Of a stretch of 64,000 bases of DNA, positions 16,246 to 25,033 are shown in pieces. The stretch's first letter is position 1. Each line of letters starts with the position of its first letter. Source of the DNA: Natrinema limicola JCM 13563 (GTDB lineage: Archaea; Halobacteriota; Halobacteria; Halobacteriales; Natrialbaceae). The stretch covers positions 50,045 to 114,044 of the forward strand of contig NZ_AOIT01000065.1 of the NCBI RefSeq assembly GCF_000337475.1, given 5' to 3'. The notes below the pieces were generated by a model. The model ran no database searches. It had not been told where the DNA came from and was given only the letters and a program-made list of their open reading frames with translations. The position numbers were made by a program, and so were the translations under genes.

Positions 16246-16922
16246 TCTTGGGGACCAAAGAGCAGTGCACAGAAGTTGTGCTCAACGCGGCGCAGGCGCG
16301 CGGACAGGGTCGATCTGCTGATATCGAGTTCGCTCGCGATCTCTTCTGCGGTCACTTCCTGTGGAACCTTGAAGTAGCCCATCCGGTAGGCCGTCTCCAG
16401 TACCTCCAGCTGTTCTTCCGACAGTTTCCCCGACATACTCTGCTTGATTTTGTTCCCGCCGAGTGGAAATCCGATGCTTTCGGTCTGGGTCGATCCGAGG
16501 AGTTCGAGCGAGCCGTGTTCCGTTTCGATCGCGTCGGCGACCTCCTTGAGATGGTTCCAATCGCGAACGGACGCCATCACCTCGAGATGGGCGTTCTTCC
16601 CGACGATTCGGTGTGGGATCGCCTGAGTTTCGGTCAACAGCGACAGAACGGAGGCGTCGGAGAGGTGTGCCATCACACCGAGATAGTAGATATGATGATT
16701 CAGGTCCGCTTGCGTGACGTCAACCACCTCTATATTTGATAATTCATCCGACAATCGGTCTACTGTGATTTCGGAATTAAATTGAACTGATAAGAAGAGA
16801 AATACCTTATCCCCTGAGACCGGTAGCGCATTGTCGATTTCGATGCTCGTGACTGGCTCGTCGATATCGAACAGGTGTGACGAGATCCCCGCTAGCTCGA
16901 TCTGAAATTCTATTCGAAGCAT
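16242..16922 (-). CDS. Bat/HTH_10-type transcriptional regulator of the acetone locus
   Basis: 226 residues. The last 60 hold the bacterio-opsin-activator HTH: LSEEQLEVLETAYRMGYF, then TAEEIASELDISRSTLSA. The N-terminal 150 residues form a mixed alpha/beta sensor-like region without a recognised GAF or PAS motif. This is the common haloarchaeal single-component regulator layout. The position between the acx operon and the duplicated alpha gene makes it the likely local regulator. It is coupled to the USP-like gene. Confidence 0.8.
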   Translation of the reverse strand: MLRIEFQIELAGISSHLFDIDEPVTSIEIDNALPVSGDKVFLFLSVQFNSEITVDRLSDELSNIEVVDVTQADLNHHIYYLGVMAHLSDASVLSLLTETQAIPHRIVGKNAHLEVMASVRDWNHLKEVADAIETEHGSLELLGSTQTESIGFPLGGNKIKQSMSGKLSEEQLEVLETAYRMGYFKVPQEVTAEEIASELDISRSTLSARLRRVEHNFCALLFGPQE

Positions 16923-17104
16923 CCCTTCAGCACGGTCCTCTACAGTCTCCTGTCACGAACGCGGTTCTTTCCATACCCCTCATCGGTGGACCGTCACGAA
17001 TCCGTGCAGGCATCGAGTGGCGTTCGATGATTGCTGTTACTTCCGTTACCAGTACGGGATTCTACAGATACAGTATTGTTGGCAATTGTCACGGATGTTG
17101 ATGG

Positions 17105-17113
17105 CATATGTGG
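17105..17113 (+). promoter_or_regulatory. CATATGTGG motif upstream of the regulator
   Basis: TGGCATATGTGGACC in the gap before the regulator matches TGACATATGTGGTCAC before acxA (24657-24673) at 12 of 14 central positions, on the same strand. It could be a shared regulator site. A chance 9-mer match in 64 kb is quite possible, so this is only a pointer. Confidence 0.25.
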
Positions 17114-17150
17114 ACCTCCCATAAAAACCATACCATTCCCGTAACACTCC

Positions 17151-17573
17151 TCAATCTATTGTTAAATCCCTCTCACGTTCGACGAGTTCGATTCGAACCC
17201 CATTGGCAGCTCGTCGCTCGAGAAACGCGACGGACGCGTCGCCGGCACCCTGACGCGGCGTTTCGTCTGCGAGGGCCACGCCAGCACGCCGTAACTCGGC
17301 CAGTTGGCTCTCGAGATCATCGACGCGGAACGCGAGATGGTGGAGCATCGCCTCCCGTCCGGCCGCCTCGAGATCGGCCGCGAGGTCAGTGGTCGGACCG
17401 ACCGGTTCGACGAGTTCGACCAGACTCTCGCCGACCCTGATAAAGGCGATCTCGACGCCGAACGCCGGTACTCGCTCGACCGCGCCGACCTCGAGGCCGA
17501 GCCGTTCGAACAGCGATCGGTTGTGGTCGATATCGTCGACAAGGATGCCGAGGTGATCGATCTTGGAGACCAT
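17151..17573 (-). CDS. VOC-superfamily protein, methylmalonyl-CoA-epimerase-like
   Basis: 140 residues from the ATG two bases after the ligase stop. Two beta-alpha-beta-beta-beta modules are visible. Candidate metal ligands are His7 (KIDHLGI), His79 (LHHLAFRVDD) and the C-terminal Glu of RIELVE, as in methylmalonyl-CoA epimerase. The family epimerises, isomerises or cleaves small CoA esters or keto acids. Coupling to an acyl-CoA ligase in an acetone carboxylase operon suggests work on an acetoacetate-derived CoA ester; the true substrate is unknown. Confidence 0.75.
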   Translation of the reverse strand: MVSKIDHLGILVDDIDHNRSLFERLGLEVGAVERVPAFGVEIAFIRVGESLVELVEPVGPTTDLAADLEAAGREAMLHHLAFRVDDLESQLAELRRAGVALADETPRQGAGDASVAFLERRAANGVRIELVERERDLTID

Positions 17574-17575
17574 CG

Positions 17576-19153
17576 TTAGCTGATCTCCCGTGACTGATCG
17601 GCCCAGTAGGGCTCGCGGAGTCGTTTCTTGTCGAGTTTGCCGTATGGTGTCGTCGGGAGCTCCTCGACGACGTCGAACGATTTCGGGCGTTGGTAGTCGG
17701 CGAGCCGTTCCGCACAGAACGACTCGAGATCGGCGCGGTCGATCGTGGTGTCGGTCGGGACGACGACGGCCTTGACCGCCTCGCCCCACTCGTCGTCCGG
17801 GACGCCGATGACAGCGACGTTCGCGACGTCCCCGTGTTGCTGGATGACGTCCTCGACGGTGACCGAGTAGACGTTCATCCCGCCGCTGATGATGACGTCC
17901 GAGTCGCGGTCGACGATGTAGACGTAGCCCTCGTCGTCTCGCTTGCCGATGTCGCCGGTGTGTATCCAGCCGTCCGCGATCGTCTCGGCGGTCTGCTCTG
18001 GTAGTTCGTAATAGCCCTCCATGGAGTAGGCTCCGCGGGCGAGAATCTCTCCCGGCTGCCCCGGCGGGACCTCCTCGCCGTCGTCGTCGACGATTTTCAC
18101 CTCGCACATTGCGGTCGGGATCCCACACGAGGAGAGCCGTTGTTCGTCGTCGGGGTCGTGTGCCGTCTTCGGCAAGACGGTGATGAGGTCCGGTGTCTCG
18201 TACTGGCCGTACAGTTGCACGAAGACATCGCCGAGTTCCTCAAGGCCCTCGCGCAGTCGTGCCGGTTTCATCGGCGCTGCCCCGTAAACGAGCGTCTCGA
18301 GCGATGAGGTGTCGTACTCGCGGTCTGTGAGCACGTCGAGCACGCGGTAGATCATCGTCGGGACCATGAACGTCCACGAGATGGCCTCCCGTTCGATCGT
18401 CTCGAGGGCCCGCTCGGCGTCGAACCCCTGCGTGATGACGTGGGTACTCCCCTGTGTCAGGCCACCGGCCATGATGAGGCCGGCCGAGTGGGGCAGCGGC
18501 GTCATCAACAGGAGGTCGTCCCGCGGTCGAATGTCGAGTTCGATCGCGTGTGCCAGCGCGTTCAGCGCGAGGTTCTCCTGGGTGTGTTTGACGCCCTTGG
18601 GGTCCCCGGTTGTTCCGCCCGTATGGAAAACGCCAGCCAGGGTGTCCGTCGACACGTCGACGTCCGGCGGCTCCGGGGGCGTCGTCTCGAGGAGGTCCTC
18701 GAGGCGCTCGACGCGATGGTTGTGGGCCACGGCGGGCAGGGCCGCGGTATCGATCGTGATTATGTGGTCCAGCGACAGGACGTTCGGGGCGACCGTCTGG
18801 ATCGTCTCGCTGAACGTCGGGCCGACGATGACGGCGCTGGCGTCGCTGTTGTCGAGCATGTACTCGATATCCCCCGCCGACAGCATGTCGTTTAGCGGCA
18901 CCTTCGCGAGCCCCGCTCGAGCGAGCGCGATGTCCGCGATGGGGTACTCGGGTCGATTCGAGAGCAAGAGCCCGACCCGGTCCTCCGGTTCGAGTCCGCG
19001 ATCGACGAGCGCGTTGGCGAGTCGCGCCGAACGGTCGTCGAGCGTCCCGTAGGTGAGCGTCTCACCCTCGAACGAGATGGCTGGTGCCGTCTCGTACCGA
19101 CGGAGCACCGAGTCGTAGAGCTGCCTGAGCGTCGGTGTGTTTTTATCTAGCAT
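17576..19153 (-). CDS. AMP-forming acyl-CoA ligase, candidate acetoacetate-CoA ligase
   Basis: 525 residues of the ANL superfamily. The phosphate loop is HTGGTTGDPKG (near 180), the A5 motif YGQYETP (near 310), the A7 motif GWIHTGDIG (near 400) and the A10 lysine in PYGKLDKKRLREPYW near the end. It adenylates a carboxylate and transfers it to CoA. It lies 54 bases after acxC in the same direction, so acetoacetate, the product of acetone carboxylase, is the natural candidate. Thiolysis would then give two acetyl-CoA. Sequence alone cannot exclude a medium-chain fatty acid. Confidence 0.82.
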   Translation of the reverse strand: MLDKNTPTLRQLYDSVLRRYETAPAISFEGETLTYGTLDDRSARLANALVDRGLEPEDRVGLLLSNRPEYPIADIALARAGLAKVPLNDMLSAGDIEYMLDNSDASAVIVGPTFSETIQTVAPNVLSLDHIITIDTAALPAVAHNHRVERLEDLLETTPPEPPDVDVSTDTLAGVFHTGGTTGDPKGVKHTQENLALNALAHAIELDIRPRDDLLLMTPLPHSAGLIMAGGLTQGSTHVITQGFDAERALETIEREAISWTFMVPTMIYRVLDVLTDREYDTSSLETLVYGAAPMKPARLREGLEELGDVFVQLYGQYETPDLITVLPKTAHDPDDEQRLSSCGIPTAMCEVKIVDDDGEEVPPGQPGEILARGAYSMEGYYELPEQTAETIADGWIHTGDIGKRDDEGYVYIVDRDSDVIISGGMNVYSVTVEDVIQQHGDVANVAVIGVPDDEWGEAVKAVVVPTDTTIDRADLESFCAERLADYQRPKSFDVVEELPTTPYGKLDKKRLREPYWADQSREIS

Positions 19154-19207
19154 AATCTGTCACGTGATGATTGGATCGTACAGAACGGAAAGGAATCGCT
19201 TAGGAGA

Positions 19208-19723
19208 TTACGCCGATTCGGGCTCCGCCGTCGGGATCGGCTCCTCGATCCACTCGCTGTAGAACGTCTCGATGTCGGGCTCGAACTCGTGGATGAGCGG
19301 ATAGCCCGGCATGACGTTCGTCACCTCGAGTAACGTGTTACAGCCCGGACAGAAGAACTCCCGCAGTTCCATGTAGTCCGGATGCGGATGCATGTCTTCG
19401 GGGTAGATCTCGAGGTACGCCTCCTCGGAGTCGCGGACGTTGATGAGCGCGTCCATCTTCCAGTTCTCGTCGTGTTCACAGAACTCGTGGCCGCAGTCGC
19501 ACTTGATGACCCATCTGTTGTCCGGTTTCGCGACCACGTACAGGTGGTCCGCATAAGGGATGATGATCGGGTCGTCCCAGTCGACCCGTTCTTGCAGGAC
19601 ATCCCGGACCTGCTGGAAGCGGTCCGCGTCCTTGAAGTCGCTCATCATGTCGTGCAGCTGATTCCACTCTAAGTTGTCGTCGACCAGGTCCTCGATGTGT
19701 TCACGTGGGTATGATTCTGGCAT
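19208..19723 (-). CDS. acxC: Acetone carboxylase gamma subunit
   Basis: 171 residues, matching the about 168-residue gamma subunit. Zinc-binding cysteines are visible in KCDCGHEFCEHDENWK and FFCPGCNTLLEV. The start is preceded by GGTGATTACC, a good ribosome-binding site. In bacterial acetone carboxylase, gamma binds zinc and completes the (alpha-beta-gamma)2 hexamer. It lies 16 bases after acxB. Its presence separates a true acetone/acetophenone-type carboxylase from ordinary hydantoinase or oxoprolinase pairs. Confidence 0.88.
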   Translation of the reverse strand: MPESYPREHIEDLVDDNLEWNQLHDMMSDFKDADRFQQVRDVLQERVDWDDPIIIPYADHLYVVAKPDNRWVIKCDCGHEFCEHDENWKMDALINVRDSEEAYLEIYPEDMHPHPDYMELREFFCPGCNTLLEVTNVMPGYPLIHEFEPDIETFYSEWIEEPIPTAEPESA

Positions 19724-19739
19724 TGGTAATCACCTCGTA

Positions 19740-22262
19740 TTAGTCGTCGTCCGTTGCTGGTTCTGCGGTCGTGTCACTGAACGATGCGTCGGGAGACGGT
19801 AGGTCCTGGATCGTCCGGTCGGCCGTCCAGGTGTAGGGCACTTCCGGCTCGTCGTCGCGACCGATACCGAGCCACGTCTCGTGGCCCTTCGTCGGGTTGT
19901 CCCACTTCTGTTTGAGGCCGGTCTTGAATCGGTTCTCGAGCGATTTCTCCGCCTTCTCGCTCAGCGTAAATTCGAAGTCCTCGGGCAGCTCCCAGAACTC
20001 GTGGTAGAACTCGGCGAACTGCTTGCTCATCCGCATGCTGCTCTCGTAGGTTTTCTTGACGTCGTCGATGAGGTCCTCTTCGTTTCTGATCCGGTCGCGC
20101 TGTTCCTCGTACCACTCCGTGACCGGCTTGGCCGTCTCGGCGCGTTCTTGCATCCGCTCTTCGCGCAGTTCCTCAGTCGCCTCTTTGTCGAGTTCCCACT
20201 CGCCCTGCACGGCGGAGTTGTGCTTGGCCTCGTCGTCGACTTTCTCGACGACGACGGCGTAGGCGTCCTTGGCGTGACGTGGGAGCACGTACCCGTCGTG
20301 AATGTCGGCGACGACATCCTCGGGATCGCGCTCGAGGGGGTCGCCCAGTCCCGAGCCACCGCGGAGGTAGTTCAGGTACATGTCGTAGTCGTCGAACTCC
20401 TTGGGCGTGCTGATCCCCTCCGGCCGACGGGTAATCTCGCCGTCGATCTTCGACTCGAAGTCGCCGCTCTCGGGATCGAGGTCGTGTTGTGGGTAGTCGT
20501 CCTGGTTCTCGAAGCGCTCCTCGAGATCGGTGTTCTGGGCGTTGAGGATGTAGCCTGACGCGGCGGGGTAGCCACCGAAGAGGCCGCCATCACTGGTCAT
20601 GTAGCCGTTGCCCATCTCGTAGAGCAACCACCTGCTGACGTCTTTGACCGTTCGCATGGACTCGAAGCCGGCACCACCTGCACGACGGCCCGCGCCGCCG
20701 GTGTTCGGCTTGACGGCCCGTCCAAGGAACGGCAGCGGCTCGGTCATCTCCCAGACTTCAGCGTCGCCCATGTCGCCTTCTGGGTTCCAGATCGCCGCAG
20801 CGTGGGGCTCGCCGTCCTCGACGTAGCGTGCGCCGACACCCTCACAGGCCGACTCGAAGGAGTTGACGGCGTGGAGTTTGTCGAACTGGTCGATACCGCC
20901 ACCCTGCAGCCAGTTCGAGGTGTTGGCGTTGCCGGCGTTGATCTCCTCCCAGAACCCTCTCGAGTAGTAGCCTCTCGAGAGGTGTTGCCAGAGCGGTGCC
21001 CACGCCGACACGAGGAAGTGCCAGGCGTAGGCGTGGGCGGTCTCCGTGTTCTGAGTGTTGGCCCACGAGCCGACCGGTAGGTGGAAGTCACAGCTGTAGT
21101 ACGCGCCGTCGTTGACGTTCGAGTTCGGGATCACCGTCTGGGTGAGCATCACCCAGATACCGCCCTGAATTGCGGCGGGCGTGCAGTTGTACGGATGCCA
21201 GCCCCACTTGTTGGCGCCTTCGAAGGACACCTGGAACGAGCCGTCCTCGCGGACGTGCAGTTCCGAGGGGGCGTGCATGAGGTGGTTTTCGTTCGCGTAC
21301 GCACGGGTCAGGTTGTCCTGTCCCTCGTAGAGCGCGTCGACGAACGAGGCCCCGCGATAGGTGCCAGGCAACATCGTCTTCTTGATCCGGTTCCGGAAGC
21401 CCCGGCGACCGTCCTCGATCGCTTCCCGCGAGAGCTGTTTGAACTGCTCGACGCCGTACTCGTCGATGATGTTTTTGACCGCATCGCGGATCATCAGACA
21501 GCCGGTCATCCGCGTCCGCTCGTCGAGCTTCAGGAAGTCCGGCGTCCGCGTCTTGTCCGGGTAGTCTTTCTTCCAGGAGTTGAACAGTTTGAGGTCTTCG
21601 CCGACCTTGCGGGCCGTGTAGTATGCGCCGTCACCGAATCGAGACGCCTGCGAGACGTTCATACTCCCCGGGCCGATCGCCCCGGTGTCGATGACGTGAT
21701 TGACGCCCCCAGCCCAAGCGACGAGCTCCCCCTCGTGGAAGATGGGGATGAGCGTCATGATGTCGCATGCGTGGACGTCACCGACGTGGGTGTCGTTGTT
21801 GACGAAGATATCGCCGGGCTCGATGCCCGGACTCTCCTCGTAATCGTGGTTGATCATGTACTTGATCGCCTCGCTCATCGTGTGGATGTGCACGATGATC
21901 CCCGTCGAGACGGCGATCGAGTCGCCCTCCGGGGTAAAGAGGCCATAGCAGAGTTCGCCCTCCTGCTCGACGATCGGCGTCGCCGCGACCTCCTTTGAGG
22001 TTTCACGCGCGTTCACGAGGTCGCCACGGAGCTGGGCGAACATCTGCTCGTACTCGATCGGGTTGCTCTGTTTCAGATCGAGCTTCTCGAAGCCGGCGTA
22101 GTGGCCGGTCTCTTCGGTTTTCTCCTCGAGGGCTTCGAACTGCTCGCGAAGCGTCTGGCCGTCCCAGCCGATGCCGTCACCCTCCTGTTGTTGTTCGTGG
22201 ACCCGTTCCTTCTCGCGTCGCATCCGGGGGAAGCTTTCCCCCTCGTCTGGTTCCGTACTCAT
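19740..22262 (-). CDS. acxB: Acetone carboxylase alpha subunit (hydantoinase B family)
   Basis: 840 residues. The family core includes ELCYGLFTPEGDSIAVSTG, NNDTHVGDVHACD (putative Mn site), GGVNHVIDTGAIGPGSMN and the C-terminal GGSGLGDPLERDPEDV. In the bacterial enzyme this subunit holds the metal centre where phospho-enolacetone is carboxylated by carboxyphosphate or CO2. It lies between acxA and acxC on the same strand. It is full length with no broken motif. The paralogue at 13264 is close enough for recombination between the two. Confidence 0.92.
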   Translation of the reverse strand: MSTEPDEGESFPRMRREKERVHEQQQEGDGIGWDGQTLREQFEALEEKTEETGHYAGFEKLDLKQSNPIEYEQMFAQLRGDLVNARETSKEVAATPIVEQEGELCYGLFTPEGDSIAVSTGIIVHIHTMSEAIKYMINHDYEESPGIEPGDIFVNNDTHVGDVHACDIMTLIPIFHEGELVAWAGGVNHVIDTGAIGPGSMNVSQASRFGDGAYYTARKVGEDLKLFNSWKKDYPDKTRTPDFLKLDERTRMTGCLMIRDAVKNIIDEYGVEQFKQLSREAIEDGRRGFRNRIKKTMLPGTYRGASFVDALYEGQDNLTRAYANENHLMHAPSELHVREDGSFQVSFEGANKWGWHPYNCTPAAIQGGIWVMLTQTVIPNSNVNDGAYYSCDFHLPVGSWANTQNTETAHAYAWHFLVSAWAPLWQHLSRGYYSRGFWEEINAGNANTSNWLQGGGIDQFDKLHAVNSFESACEGVGARYVEDGEPHAAAIWNPEGDMGDAEVWEMTEPLPFLGRAVKPNTGGAGRRAGGAGFESMRTVKDVSRWLLYEMGNGYMTSDGGLFGGYPAASGYILNAQNTDLEERFENQDDYPQHDLDPESGDFESKIDGEITRRPEGISTPKEFDDYDMYLNYLRGGSGLGDPLERDPEDVVADIHDGYVLPRHAKDAYAVVVEKVDDEAKHNSAVQGEWELDKEATEELREERMQERAETAKPVTEWYEEQRDRIRNEEDLIDDVKKTYESSMRMSKQFAEFYHEFWELPEDFEFTLSEKAEKSLENRFKTGLKQKWDNPTKGHETWLGIGRDDEPEVPYTWTADRTIQDLPSPDASFSDTTAEPATDDD

Positions 22263-22406
22263 GATGGATTCGTATTGGGTTCGTCACATCTGTTCTGAGC
22301 CAGATGCGGGCTCGTACAGTGCACCTGCCACACCGATCGACCGGGCTCGAGCGCGGCGGTCACGGAGACGGGCAGATGCATCTCCGTACGAAAGCGGTTT
22401 TCCGCG

Positions 22407-24578
22407 CTACTCGGTCGTGGTGAGGTGGTGGACGCGGTGTTCGTCCAGCCAGGTCTCACAGTCCGGCGGCAACGCGTACGTCGTGGCAGCGCCCTCGAGG
22501 ACCGCCGGGCCGCTGAGTTCGTTGCCGGGCTGGAGCGCGTGGAGGTCGTAGATCTCCGTGTCCAGCCACTCGCCGTCCCAGTAGGCCTCCCGCGTCTCCT
22601 TGTAGGCGTCCGCGGGCGGCTCCGGTCCCTGCAGTTCCTCTGTGGGGATCTCCGGCTTGACGACGTCCCGGACACCGCGGACGGACGCCTGCGTGATGGT
22701 GTGTCCGAGCTCCGGCGAGCGGGCCTCCTCGGAGTACTGTCTGCGGTATCCCTCCTCGAAGGTGTCCAGCAGTTGCTCGAGTTTCTCCGGTGAGTCGACG
22801 CGGCCGACCGGCGACTCGATGTCGATACTGTTGAGCTGGCCCTGGTACTGGCCGAGGATGTTGTACTGGAACTCGATCTCGTCGCGGCCGATGTTGCTGT
22901 TCTCGAACTCGTTTTCGACCTTCTGCTCGAGGTTCGTCCAGACCTCCGTCAGCGCCTCGCCGGCGGTCGCCGCCGCCTCCTCCATCGAGAGGTCGGGGTC
23001 GATGTCGATGCTGGTCGTCTGGTCGTAGCGGTACTCGTAGTCCGCTGCGCCACAGCCAAACGCTGAGAACCCGGCCGCCCACTCGGGGATCAGCACTTCG
23101 TCGAAGCCCAGATCCTTCGTGTATCCGGCCGTGTGGACCGGCCCGCCGCCGCCGTAGGAGAGACACTTGAAGTTCGATGGCGCGTAGCCTTCGCCGGTCA
23201 CGACGGCCTCTAAGTCGTTTCGCAGCTTGCTCTCGAGAATGTCGATGACGCCCTGGGCCGCCTCGTAGACGCCCATATCGAGCGGATCGGCGATCTGTTC
23301 TTTGATCTCCTGTTCGGCCACCTCACGATCGATCGGCATGTCGCCACCCAGGAAGTTCTCCGGGTTGATCCAGCCCATCGCGACGTGGCAGTCCGTCACC
23401 GTCACCGTCTCGACGTCGGTTTCGACTGCGCTCACGCCGACCTGGTCACCAGCGCTTTCCGGACCGAGTTCGATCTTGTCGAAGGTGGGGTTCACTCGCA
23501 CGTAGCTGCCCGTCCCCGCACCGACACTTTCCATGTTCACCATCGGCAGCGACAGGAGCAGCCGCGCCATCTCCGGGCTGTAATCGATCTGCCAGTCGTT
23601 GTCGATGATGATGCCCATGTCGAAGCTGGTGCCGCCGATGTCGGTACAGACCAGGTTGTTGTAGTCGAGTTTCTGCCCGAAGTAGTTCGCCCCGATCATC
23701 CCCCCGATCGGCCCGGAGATCAGCGTCCGTGCCAGCTCGTTCGCGTTGATGTCGATCGTTCCGCCGTGACTTGCCATTACCCGCACGCCGACGTTGCCAC
23801 CCTGTTCGTCGACGGCCTCCTGGATGTTCGAGAGTTGGTCGCGCGATGGCTCGGCGGCGAACGCCTCCGCCGTCACCGTGTTCAGTCGTTCGGACTCCTT
23901 GAGCGTCGGGTAGTACTCGCTCGAGAGCATGACCGACGTCTCCGCCCCGCGCTCGTCGATGATCTCGCGGGCGATCTCGGCGGTCCGGTGTTCGTGCTCC
24001 CCGTTCTTGTAGGAGTGGAGGAACATGACGACGATGTGGTCAACGCCTTGATCGAGCAGGTCGTTGACGCCGTCGCGGACGTCATCTTCGTACAGCGGCA
24101 CCAGCGTGTTCCCCTTGACGTCGATACGCTCTCGAACGCCGCGAATTCGGTTCCGCGGGATCAGCGGCTCGGGGTGTTTGTGGGTGTTGACGTGGAGGCG
24201 ATCCGAATAGGAGTAGCCGGTGTACGATTGCCGGCCCCGCCCCATCCGAAGCGTATCCTCCATCCCGCCGGTGATGAGGATGCCGACGTCGACTTCGCTT
24301 TCTCGTTCGACCAGCCGGTTGAGCATCGCCGTGCCGGAGTAGACCGTCGACACCAGGTCCGGGAACCCCTCTTCGACGCTCAGGTCCCAGTCCTCGAGAG
24401 CGTCCTGAGAGGACTTGATGAATCCTCGAGACTCGTCATCCGGCGTGGTTTTCGCCTTCCCCACGGTGAACTCGCCGTTCGAGTCCATGAGGAACGTATC
24501 CGTCATCGTCCCGCCAGCATCGATCGACAGGATCTGTGCGTCGTGTTGTGTTGTGGGATCGTCTTCTGAACTTGCCAT
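22407..24578 (-). CDS. acxA: Acetone carboxylase beta subunit (hydantoinase A family, ATP-binding)
   Basis: 723 residues from the ATG at 24578; the preceding TTG in the frame is less likely. The acetate/sugar-kinase-like ATP fold is shown by SIDAGGTMTDTFLMD at the N-terminus and LVCTDIGGTSFDMGI near 300. SYGGGGPVHTAGY near 470 is typical of the HyuA family. The beta subunit phosphorylates acetone and bicarbonate with ATP, giving AMP and two phosphates in the known enzymes. It is the first gene of the operon. A TATA-like GTTATGTATTATC lies about 26-38 bases upstream. Confidence 0.92.
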   Translation of the reverse strand: MASSEDDPTTQHDAQILSIDAGGTMTDTFLMDSNGEFTVGKAKTTPDDESRGFIKSSQDALEDWDLSVEEGFPDLVSTVYSGTAMLNRLVERESEVDVGILITGGMEDTLRMGRGRQSYTGYSYSDRLHVNTHKHPEPLIPRNRIRGVRERIDVKGNTLVPLYEDDVRDGVNDLLDQGVDHIVVMFLHSYKNGEHEHRTAEIAREIIDERGAETSVMLSSEYYPTLKESERLNTVTAEAFAAEPSRDQLSNIQEAVDEQGGNVGVRVMASHGGTIDINANELARTLISGPIGGMIGANYFGQKLDYNNLVCTDIGGTSFDMGIIIDNDWQIDYSPEMARLLLSLPMVNMESVGAGTGSYVRVNPTFDKIELGPESAGDQVGVSAVETDVETVTVTDCHVAMGWINPENFLGGDMPIDREVAEQEIKEQIADPLDMGVYEAAQGVIDILESKLRNDLEAVVTGEGYAPSNFKCLSYGGGGPVHTAGYTKDLGFDEVLIPEWAAGFSAFGCGAADYEYRYDQTTSIDIDPDLSMEEAAATAGEALTEVWTNLEQKVENEFENSNIGRDEIEFQYNILGQYQGQLNSIDIESPVGRVDSPEKLEQLLDTFEEGYRRQYSEEARSPELGHTITQASVRGVRDVVKPEIPTEELQGPEPPADAYKETREAYWDGEWLDTEIYDLHALQPGNELSGPAVLEGAATTYALPPDCETWLDEHRVHHLTTTE

Positions 24579-25033
24579 CAAGGGTTTCCATACAATGTGG
24601 TAAGTTATGTATTATCACGAATGGGATTGGACGGGAATGACAGACGCTGACAACACGTGACATATGTGGTCACTTTAAAATAATTTGGGCGGAGTCGACT
24701 CACTGCAGACCGCACCGGCGGTTCGTGCTTCGACCGGCTGTGACCGCTGGCTGAGCCACTCGCAGCAGCAACTGGAACATCACGTCTTTCATGACCGATT
24801 AATTCCGCTAATAATTCGTATCCATGGATATCCCGATATCCGATCGTTCTCAATGACGCTCCCAGCGTCAGAGACCGCTTCGCAGAGTTTTCGGATCGCC
24901 TGTACGGATGAATTGTGCCGTCTGTGGACCCGAGAATTCTATCGAACGTCGGGATTTAACTACCGACGAAGCAAATCCACAGTCATACGAGTAGACGACG
25001 GTTTACCGACTCCGGAGACACGATACGATAACG
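24579..25033. other. Divergent promoter region between acxA and the ABC exporter
   Basis: 455 bases with no gene. It holds the acxA TATA-like box near 24604-24616 and the imperfect palindrome at 24657-24673. An AT-rich patch CTTTAAAATAATTTG lies near 24674. The right half has a weak frame without a family match. Confidence 0.45.
24657..24673. promoter_or_regulatory. Candidate operator upstream of acxA
   Basis: GTGACATATGTGGTCAC is a 17-bp inverted repeat with arms GTGAC / GTCAC and a 7-base centre. It lies 79 bases upstream of acxA, just behind the TATA position on that strand. Its core CATATGTGG recurs upstream of the Bat-type regulator gene. Control by that regulator is an inference. Confidence 0.35.

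Noticed and set aside
17574-18128. Reverse-strand extension of the VOC gene into a long arginine-rich frame
   Set aside because: It overlaps the acyl-CoA ligase in another frame and has GC-shadow composition; the VOC ATG at 17573 sits just after the ligase stop.
19881-21998. Long forward frames opposite the acx genes
   Set aside because: They are antisense shadows of high-GC coding sequence with Arg/Val-rich composition and no family motif.
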